From Bacteroidota bacterium (lineage in GTDB: Bacteria > Bacteroidota > Bacteroidia > Chitinophagales > Saprospiraceae): a stretch of 6,057 nt of DNA. Below, in pieces: positions 1-4,442 of the stretch. The first letter of the stretch is position 1, and every line of letters starts with the position of its first letter. The DNA lies in contig JAKQGD010000353.1 in NCBI GenBank assembly GCA_029573365.1, positions 1 to 6,057 of the forward strand, read 5' to 3'. The position numbers and the translations under genes are program-made. The notes beneath the pieces were generated by a model. That model saw only the letters and a program-made list of their open reading frames with translations, was not told the origin of the DNA and made no database searches.

Positions 1-328
1 GGGCCACAGAAATGCTGCCCACAGAACCGCCGAAATAACCGTCAGAGATATTTTTCCAGGTACGGCCACCGTTTTCGGTTTTCCACACTCCACCTCCGGT
101 AGCTCCAAAGTAAAAAAGATTTGGTTTGCCGGGCACACCGGTCACGGCACACGAGCGTCCGCCTCTGAAGGGCCCGAGGTGTCTCCATTTGACAGAGCTA
201 TACAGGCTCGTATCAGGACCAGAAACAAAGGATTTATTTTTCTGGGCCTGAGCAAACAGCGGGCTCCATGCGGAAAAAATCAGGGTCAAAATCAATAAAA
301 AAGTGCCGAATGCTGAAAACTTTTTCAT
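1..328 (-). CDS. Secreted VPS10/BNR-repeat (sortilin-like) protein, N-terminal fragment
   Basis: Partial gene: 109 residues from the ATG at 326-328, still open at the left edge. Residues 1-28 form a classic Sec signal peptide: MKK, then a hydrophobic core (TFLLILTLIFSAW), then a cleavage region around LFAQAQ. The mature part begins with the block WRHLGPFRGGRS (48-59), then FYFGATGGGVWKT (72-84) and an Asp-box-like turn, ENGGRTW (85-91). This is the usual opening of the large Bacteroidota proteins annotated as 'glycosyl hydrolase, BNR repeat' or 'sortilin/VPS10 domain', which are predicted beta-propellers of roughly 900-1100 residues. The protein should be exported to the periplasm or cell surface. 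Despite the 'glycosyl hydrolase' label, no catalytic activity can be assigned from this fragment. It is divergent from the DUF4403 gene, and no strong ribosome binding site precedes the start. The family call is confident; the function is unknown. Confidence 0.85.
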   Translation of the reverse strand, partial: MKKFSAFGTFLLILTLIFSAWSPLFAQAQKNKSFVSGPDTSLYSSVKWRHLGPFRGGRSCAVTGVPGKPNLFYFGATGGGVWKTENGGRTWKNISDGYFGGSVGSISVA

Positions 329-360
329 GGTGAAAATTTATTAAAAGGTGTTATGCAGCC

Positions 361-368
361 TAAAGATA
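361..368 (-). promoter_or_regulatory. Possible -7 promoter element for the BNR-repeat gene
   Basis: On the minus strand this reads TATCTTTA, one mismatch from the Bacteroidota -7 consensus TAnnTTTG. It lies 33-40 nt upstream of the ATG, so a start site near 354 would give a leader of about 26 nt. No clear TTTG -33 element is present at the expected distance. Weak call, based on position and partial consensus only. Confidence 0.3.
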
Positions 369-369
369 A

Positions 370-414
370 GTCAAAATGCCGTTTTTCTAAAAAAAAGGAA
401 AAACAAGATTTGAC
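370..414. repeat. Two-tier inverted repeat in a divergent intergenic region
   Basis: The outer arms GTCAAA (370-375) and TTTGAC (409-414) are perfectly complementary. Inside them, GTTTTTC (381-387) pairs with GAAAAAC (398-404), closing on a loop of eight A residues. A 5-nt versus 4-nt internal loop separates the two stems. The structure sits between the two putative divergent promoters, upstream of both predicted transcript starts, so an operator or DNA-level role is more natural than an RNA terminator. The AT-richness makes the inner stem less significant than its length suggests. Confidence 0.4.
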
Positions 415-452
415 GGAGGTACAAAAAACACTGATATTAAAGAAATATTTCA

Positions 453-460
453 TACATTTG
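453..460 (+). promoter_or_regulatory. Bacteroidota -7 promoter element for the DUF4403 gene
   Basis: TACATTTG is an exact match to TAnnTTTG, 38 nt upstream of the ATG at 498. Transcription would start near 467 and give a leader of about 31 nt. There is no good TTTG at the -33 position (about 430-434), so the promoter may be weak or use a divergent -33 box. Confidence 0.45.
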
Positions 461-497
461 TCGTTCTTTTTCAATAAAACCAGAGTTATACTTCCCA

Positions 498-1742
498 ATG
501 ACAAGCAACACCACCCGCGTAAACCTCAATATATCCAAATCCGGTTTAAGCAACTTGCTTAGCGACTACTACGCCACACAGACCAACCGTCAGTTTATTG
601 CAGACGGCATTACATTTACCTTATTGCCTGCCGAAGGCCAGCCAGTCAGAATATCGGCCTCAGGGAAGGATATATCTGTAGACTCCTCGGTCAGATTTTC
701 GTTTACCAGGCCGGCAGGGCTTTTTTCTGTCGAAGGTGACGGCCACATCAGGCTTGGGCTCAATATTCATGCAGAAATCACTTCCGACTTCAATCTGAGT
801 ACCAAGACCAGTCTGACAAACCACGAGTGGCTGCAAGGGCCCGTGATCCATATCGGAGAGATGGATTTTCCGGCAGAGACGCTGACCAACTGTGTGATAA
901 AATATTACAAAGAGACCATTCTCGACAAAATCGATGGTTATGTAGAACAACAATTCCATCTTAGAGAGATACTGAAAACCCAGCTTGCTGAAAAGGCCTC
1001 CAATGTGTTGATTAATCGCAAGCCGGACCTGTTTTTCAGTGGCAGTTTACATAAGATCAGGTCAGGGTATTTTTCGGAAACTGAAACAGACATTTTTCTG
1101 CCCATGGATGTGGAAGCCGGGCTCCTTGTCAGCGACAAGGCCCATTCCGCTATAGCGGAATCAGAACCTGTATTTGAATGGATGGATGCCTCCTCCGATT
1201 TCGGCGGCAGCCAGCCGGTTGATGTGCTAATGAGTTATGAAGGACTGGCAAAAATGATCAAAACCGGGCTTCAAAGCAGGGAAATAGGTGGAAAAAAATT
1301 TGAAGTCTCAGATGTGCACATCCGCTTTACTTCCCGCCTTGAAGTATCCGTTAGACTGGCAGAACCCATCAAAGGAACGCTGGCCATCACGGGACTGCCG
1401 AGGATCGAGCACGAAAGCCAGCAACTGCATTTGGACGATTTAAAGACCGATGTAAATGCTGATAATTTTATATATAAACTTTCATCACCGATTATTGAAA
1501 ACATCATCACCGGTAAAATAAACGAGATGTTGCCGGTGAACCTGCAAAAACTGATACTGCCCTACCTCAAAATGATACCTTCCACATCTCTGATGGAAGG
1601 GAAAATATCGGTGCAGCCTTCAGTGGACAATATGATTCTGGATTCGCTCAGATTTGAACAACAACAAGTCTCGGCCAGGATAATGGCAATACAGTCATGT
1701 CTTGATGTAAATGTAAAAGGGGCACTCACACATGCCTCGTGA
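498..1742 (+). CDS. DUF4403 family protein, no signal peptide
   Basis: 414 residues. The middle block matches what I know of DUF4403: a strand-rich stretch ending in STKTSLTNHEWLQGP (101-115), then HIGEMDFPAETL (118-129), an amphipathic helix through ILDKIDGYVEQQ (141-152), and a later predicted strand pair with LAITGLPRIE (295-304) and LHLDDLKTDVNADNF (310-324). The family is found mainly in Bacteroidota and has no established biochemical role. Its architecture of long beta-strands plus amphipathic helices suggests a lipid-binding-type fold, but that is inference. The ATG at 498 is chosen because the upstream in-frame extension reaches a TAA at 438-440 without another ATG, GTG or TTG start. 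That leaves a hydrophilic N-terminus (MTSNTTRVNLN) with no signal peptide or lipobox, whereas relatives are often lipoproteins. The two halves (from about residue 8 and from about residue 241) each begin with V-(N/D) followed by an SxxGL helix, hinting at an internal duplication. It converges with the minus-strand gene, with 15 nt between the two coding regions. Confidence 0.75.
   Translation: MTSNTTRVNLNISKSGLSNLLSDYYATQTNRQFIADGITFTLLPAEGQPVRISASGKDISVDSSVRFSFTRPAGLFSVEGDGHIRLGLNIHAEITSDFNLSTKTSLTNHEWLQGPVIHIGEMDFPAETLTNCVIKYYKETILDKIDGYVEQQFHLREILKTQLAEKASNVLINRKPDLFFSGSLHKIRSGYFSETETDIFLPMDVEAGLLVSDKAHSAIAESEPVFEWMDASSDFGGSQPVDVLMSYEGLAKMIKTGLQSREIGGKKFEVSDVHIRFTSRLEVSVRLAEPIKGTLAITGLPRIEHESQQLHLDDLKTDVNADNFIYKLSSPIIENIITGKINEMLPVNLQKLILPYLKMIPSTSLMEGKISVQPSVDNMILDSLRFEQQQVSARIMAIQSCLDVNVKGALTHAS
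1144..1161. repeat. Perfect 18-bp palindrome inside the DUF4403 gene
   Basis: ATTCCGCTATAGCGGAAT is fully self-complementary, with 9-bp arms and no spacer, and the symmetry ends at both flanks (C on each side). It encodes residues 216-221 (HSAIAE) of the DUF4403 protein, in a polar segment between two predicted strands. It could be an embedded dispersed repeat or a protein-binding site, or it may be chance. Confidence 0.6.
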
Positions 1743-1757
1743 TTGCCATGGGAAGTG

Positions 1758-2801
1758 CTACATTTCAGTTTTCAGGCTCAGGTCTTTCTGTACGAGCAGT
1801 CTGATTTGCAGGGCTACAATTTCGCCCATAGTTTCACAATGGTAAAATCCCGGACTGCCGTGGTGTTCAGCAAGGTCACCTCTAAGCTGATGTATCTTTT
1901 GGGTGCTGGATATATTGTCTCTTTTCATACACTCCAGTAGATTGTGAAGCCGTAGTTCCATCACCTTGGCCCGTCGTGCTATGAGTGACCGTTCTTCTAG
2001 CATATACTGTCTTACCGAGCTTGTGGTAAGATGTTTAAACCCCAGCTTAAGGATGCCATTGTTTTCTTTAAAAAACTGCGGAAGGTAAAACTGCTTTCTG
2101 CCCTCATAGGACTGCTGATCAAAGTCTATGGCACGGATGCGGTACTGCGAGCCCTCTATATCAGGGGTGACGCTGATGACATAATTATACGATCTCATGT
2201 CGCCCAGCAATTGGATAAAGCACCGTTCGTTAAATTTGACAAATTCCTTGGCAATTCTTATTTGGTTAAACGTATCAGAAGGAATCTCATTTTTAATAAA
2301 CTCGTCTCCGGGGATACCGGCGATGTGCTCCTCGATGAGGGTCTGCCCATCCACCAGATAGCTCAGATTGTTGGGCGAAAGCAACTCTTCCAGTTCCAGG
2401 CCGTAGATACGTGAAGCGTCTATTTTTTTTATGTAAAAATGGTCATAATTGTCATTGAGCCTGTTGATGATCCTCACCCTGAACGGTCTTGTATTGCCAA
2501 AGATGCAATAGTCGATCCTGCTTACTGCCAGATGTTGCAGGACTTCGAAGTCGCCATCTGTTTTTAACAGTGCGTAAATACGACACAAAGCCTCAGAAAT
2601 CCAGTTTTTATCGTATTCGCCATAGTGCACGGTTTCCCACAGTGTATCTTCGCCGCGGCTGTTGTATAAAGGCACACTTGCAGCATACCTCGTCATATCT
2701 TCGTATTGTAAAGGTAATTTCGTCAGCCTCCCGTATACAGACAGATATCCGCCCAGCTCCGGGGAGACGGGAAAGGGAGGTTTCTTCTTTGAAGGTTTCA
2801 T
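1758..2801 (-). CDS. Conserved hypothetical protein with kinase-like (PKL/APH-type) motifs
   Basis: 347 residues, with no signal peptide or membrane segment, so probably cytoplasmic. I do not recognise a named family, but the motifs run in the order expected for a protein-kinase-like fold. They are: a strand with paired lysines, FYIKK (122-126), like the ATP-contacting beta-3 lysine; acidic residues LELEELL (135-141), where helix C would lie; a hinge-like LIEEHIAGIPGDEF (155-168), resembling the hinge of aminoglycoside phosphotransferases and ABC1/UbiB kinases; a catalytic-loop-like LGDMRSYNYVI (199-209), with Asp201 and Asn206 spaced as in HGDxxxxN; and IRAIDFDQQ (222-230), with Asp226 in the metal-binding position. 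The usual catalytic-loop His is Leu199, and no glycine-rich loop is obvious. The first 95 residues and the basic, helical C-terminus (from about 262) fit no motif I know. The substrate is unknown. The gene stands alone: convergent with DUF4403 and divergent from the copper-type operon. The start at 2799-2801 is the first ATG after the putative promoter. Confidence 0.8.
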   Translation of the reverse strand: MKPSKKKPPFPVSPELGGYLSVYGRLTKLPLQYEDMTRYAASVPLYNSRGEDTLWETVHYGEYDKNWISEALCRIYALLKTDGDFEVLQHLAVSRIDYCIFGNTRPFRVRIINRLNDNYDHFYIKKIDASRIYGLELEELLSPNNLSYLVDGQTLIEEHIAGIPGDEFIKNEIPSDTFNQIRIAKEFVKFNERCFIQLLGDMRSYNYVISVTPDIEGSQYRIRAIDFDQQSYEGRKQFYLPQFFKENNGILKLGFKHLTTSSVRQYMLEERSLIARRAKVMELRLHNLLECMKRDNISSTQKIHQLRGDLAEHHGSPGFYHCETMGEIVALQIRLLVQKDLSLKTEM

Positions 2802-2805
2802 GTCC

Positions 2806-2821
2806 GGTTATGAAATAAATC
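2806..2821 (-). repeat. Leader copy 1 of the GATTTATTT-ATAACC motif
   Basis: On the minus strand this reads GATTTATTTCATAACC, lying in the presumed 5' leader of the kinase-like gene. It matches the plus-strand leader sequence at 2941-2955 except for one extra C. Relative to the two divergent transcripts the copies are in the same sense orientation. Confidence 0.5.
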
Positions 2822-2826
2822 TATGC

Positions 2827-2834
2827 CAAAGTAA
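2827..2834 (-). promoter_or_regulatory. Probable -7 promoter element for the kinase-like gene
   Basis: On the minus strand this reads TTACTTTG, one mismatch from TAnnTTTG. It is 26-33 nt upstream of the ATG. Support comes from the mirrored arrangement with the opposite promoter: in both cases TTTG is followed after 4-5 nt by the shared leader motif. No convincing -33 box was seen. Confidence 0.4.
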
Positions 2835-2928
2835 CAAAATTTATCAATGATGCGGATATAAATTAAAGAAAAAGCAAAACTCTGTAATCCGGTCGGGGCG
2901 AGGCAACATAATTGTCAGTCCTGATGCG

Positions 2929-2936
2929 TACCTTTG
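2929..2936 (+). promoter_or_regulatory. Bacteroidota -7 promoter element for the lipoprotein-sco-cytochrome operon
   Basis: TACCTTTG is an exact match to TAnnTTTG, 36-43 nt upstream of the ATG at 2972. Transcription would begin near 2943, giving a leader of about 29 nt. The nearest upstream TTG (2912-2914) is only 14 nt away, shorter than the usual 19 or so, so the -33 box is uncertain. Confidence 0.5.
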
Positions 2937-2940
2937 TGCT

Positions 2941-2955
2941 GATTTATTTATAACC
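2941..2955 (+). repeat. Leader copy 2 of the GATTTATTT-ATAACC motif
   Basis: GATTTATTTATAACC begins 5 nt after the -7 element and spans the likely start of transcription. It is the partner of the inverted copy at 2806-2821, so the two transcripts of this divergent pair would begin with nearly the same sequence. Confidence 0.5.
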
Positions 2956-2971
2956 TTTAATCTCGCAAATA

Positions 2972-3361
2972 ATGAAATATAATTTCTTTGTTCTTTTGAT
3001 CCTGCTTTCTGCCTGCAAACAAAACAAGACAGCGTCACCTGCAGACATTCTTCACGATGAGGTGATGGTCATTCACGATAAAGTGATGCCTGAGATGAAA
3101 ACCATTCACAATCTAAAAAAAGAACTCGAAGCACTCAAAACTCCGGAAACAGATTCCCTGATCATGGCCCGTGTCTCTGAGCTCAATCAAAGCGACGAAG
3201 CCATGATGGCATGGATGGACAAATTTTCTGAGCCTGATGGCGAAGAGGCCAAAGTTACCTACCTGCAGGAGGAGAAAAAAAAGATAACCGAAGTAAATGA
3301 TGCTGTTTTTCGCTCAATAGAAAAAGCCAGGGCTACCATAGACTCGCTCCAAAAAAAGTAA
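2972..3361 (+). CDS. Small helical lipoprotein with a His/Met ladder, first gene of the sco operon
   Basis: 129 residues. Residues 1-15 (MKYNFFVLLILLSAC) are a lipoprotein signal peptide with lipobox LSAC, so Cys15 would be lipidated. The rest is predicted almost wholly alpha-helical and charged, with helices at about 22-57, 61-86 and 90-128. It resembles small Bacteroidota lipoproteins often named, misleadingly, 'viral A-type inclusion protein'; that name carries no functional meaning. In the first helix His28, Met32, His35, Met39, Met42 and His46 fall at alternating +4/+3 steps and so line one face. A second cluster, Met78, Met79 and Met82, lies in the next helix. Such residues suit copper binding, and the next gene, 3 nt downstream, encodes a SCO copper chaperone; the metal role is nevertheless inferred. 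An alternative is a structural, coiled-coil-like periplasmic protein. Confidence 0.85.
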   Translation: MKYNFFVLLILLSACKQNKTASPADILHDEVMVIHDKVMPEMKTIHNLKKELEALKTPETDSLIMARVSELNQSDEAMMAWMDKFSEPDGEEAKVTYLQEEKKKITEVNDAVFRSIEKARATIDSLQKK

Positions 3362-3364
3362 GTC

Positions 3365-3988
3365 ATGAAGTATAAAAGCCTATGGCTTGGGTGCCTTGCC
3401 CTGATGGTATTGTTATCGTGTCGTCAGAATGCAGAGTTGCCATATCTGGGACAAACGACTCTGCAGGATGGAAAGACTGTGCATCATAAAGTGGGAACTT
3501 TTGCCTGTTACAGTCAGGACAGCCAGTTGGTGGACAATGCGGTTTTGTCACAACATATTTATGTCGCGGATTTCTTTTTTACTTCATGCCCCTCCATATG
3601 TCCCAGGGTCATCAAAGAGATGATGAAAATAAACGATAGATTTAAGGATGAGCCCATGGTCAAACTCGTGTCTTTTACCATAGACCCAAAAAGGGATGAT
3701 GTGGCCAGGCTCAAACTTTATGCTGATAATCTGGGCATTGACCAAAGCAAATGGTATTTTCTGACCGGCGACAAGGATGCGGTACTGGACCTGGCCAACA
3801 CTTTTTTTGTACCTGCTTTTGAAGACAAAGATGCCCCGGGAGGTTTTGACCATTCCGGTAAAATTATACTTGTGGACAAGGAAGGCCATGTGAGGTCATT
3901 CAGCGAAGGAACAGACCCAGAGACGACACCTAAATTGTTGGACGACATACAGACATTGGTTGACACTTATAAAAAAGCAACCAAGTGA
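3365..3988 (+). CDS. SCO1/SenC family copper chaperone, lipoprotein
   Basis: 207 residues, about the usual length for bacterial SCO. Residues 1-19 are a lipoprotein signal peptide ending in lipobox LLSC (Cys19). The thioredoxin-fold domain follows: FFTSCPSICPRV (71-82) contains the copper-binding pair Cys75/Cys79 in the CxxxC spacing of SCO (not the CxxC of thioredoxins); SFTIDPKRD (103-111) is the conserved SxDPxxD block; and GGFDHSGKI (159-167) supplies the third copper ligand, His163. All three ligands are present, so the protein should be functional. SCO proteins deliver copper to, or reduce, the CuA cysteines of cytochrome c oxidase subunit II, facing the periplasm. The gene sits 3 nt after the lipoprotein gene, and its stop overlaps the cytochrome c start, so the three genes are almost certainly cotranscribed. 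No oxidase subunit lies in the window. Confidence 0.93.
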   Translation: MKYKSLWLGCLALMVLLSCRQNAELPYLGQTTLQDGKTVHHKVGTFACYSQDSQLVDNAVLSQHIYVADFFFTSCPSICPRVIKEMMKINDRFKDEPMVKLVSFTIDPKRDDVARLKLYADNLGIDQSKWYFLTGDKDAVLDLANTFFVPAFEDKDAPGGFDHSGKIILVDKEGHVRSFSEGTDPETTPKLLDDIQTLVDTYKKATK

Positions 3989-4371
3989 TACAGCGGGCCA
4001 TGTTCATGTGCTTTGTAGTACTGCTGGCTTCCTGCAACGAATCTCCGTATATGCAGGGCAAAAGACTCTATGCTGCCAACTGTGCCAACTGTCACATGGA
4101 TGACGGCAGTGGACTCGCAAGCCTGATACCGCCTCTCAAGAGTTCAAAACTTATAGGCGATGTTTCTATGGCTTGTGTGATTGCCTACGGCATCAGGGAT
4201 ACGATATTTAGGGATTCGGTATTTCTGCCGAGGGAAATGCCATCTTTCACTAGGCTGAGCGAAACCGAAGTCACCAATATCATCAATTATGTCAACCACA
4301 CATGGCACAATGATTTTAAAGAAACCACGATCCTCGATGTGGAGGCGGCACTTAAAAAGTGCCCTAAATGA
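3985..4371 (+). CDS. Lipid-anchored monohaem cytochrome c
   Basis: 128 residues starting at GTG 3985, which overlaps the SCO stop as GTGA and implies translational coupling. The GTG is preferred over the ATG at 4000 because it supplies Arg4, the positive charge before the hydrophobic core; the shorter form would begin MFMCFVVLLASC with no basic residue. The lipobox is LASC (14-17), giving lipidated Cys17. Haem attachment is CANCH (33-37), with His37 as proximal ligand. MP at 85-86 in LPREMPSF supplies the likely axial Met85, followed by the helix LSETEVTNIINYVNHTW (91-107) typical of class I cytochrome c. It would shuttle electrons at a periplasmic membrane face, plausibly to the oxidase that the SCO protein helps assemble. 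Two extra cysteines, Cys64 and Cys126, are not part of the haem site. Confidence 0.92.
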   Translation: MIQRAMFMCFVVLLASCNESPYMQGKRLYAANCANCHMDDGSGLASLIPPLKSSKLIGDVSMACVIAYGIRDTIFRDSVFLPREMPSFTRLSETEVTNIINYVNHTWHNDFKETTILDVEAALKKCPK

Positions 4372-4414
4372 CACTACGGCTGCATAGTTGATTCATCCAT
4401 GAGATTGATTTTGT

Positions 4415-4422
4415 TATCTTTG
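4415..4422 (+). promoter_or_regulatory. Bacteroidota -7 promoter element for the AI-2E transporter gene
   Basis: TATCTTTG is an exact TAnnTTTG match, 21-28 nt before the ATG at 4443. A TTG lies at 4388-4390, 24 nt upstream, slightly long for a -33 box. The leader would be only about 14 nt. Its presence suggests that the transporter is transcribed separately from the sco operon, which ends 71 nt upstream of the transporter start. Confidence 0.5.
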
Positions 4423-4442
4423 CCTTAGACGGAAACCAAAAC

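Noticed and set aside
353..562. Plus-strand 69-codon open frame across the intergenic region
   Set aside because: It starts upstream of the putative promoter, overlaps the DUF4403 start in another frame, and its translation is low-complexity Lys-rich sequence from the AT-rich spacer.
1743..1757. Bidirectional terminator between the convergent DUF4403 and kinase-like genes
   Set aside because: The 15-nt gap holds only the CCATGG palindrome and no stem-loop with a T-run.
1743..1940. Plus-strand open frame directly following the DUF4403 stop
   Set aside because: It overlaps the 3' end of the minus-strand gene from 1758 onward and shows no family resemblance; most likely a shadow frame.
2031..2414. 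Plus-strand open frame of 127 codons
   Set aside because: It lies entirely antisense inside the 1758-2801 gene, whose product shows clear motif structure; the antisense translation has no recognisable domain.
3267..3283. AGGAGGAG followed by an A8 run and a zero-frame A-AAA-AAG heptamer, resembling a dnaX-type -1 frameshift site
   Set aside because: The Shine-Dalgarno-like sequence is only about 4 nt from the heptamer rather than about 10, the -1 frame ends after five codons, and GAG GAG AAA AAA AAG is a natural encoding of the EEKKK helix.
2972..3361. Viral origin implied by the usual 'viral A-type inclusion protein' label
   Set aside because: The protein is a lipoprotein in a cellular copper/haem operon; the label reflects only chance similarity of charged helical sequence.
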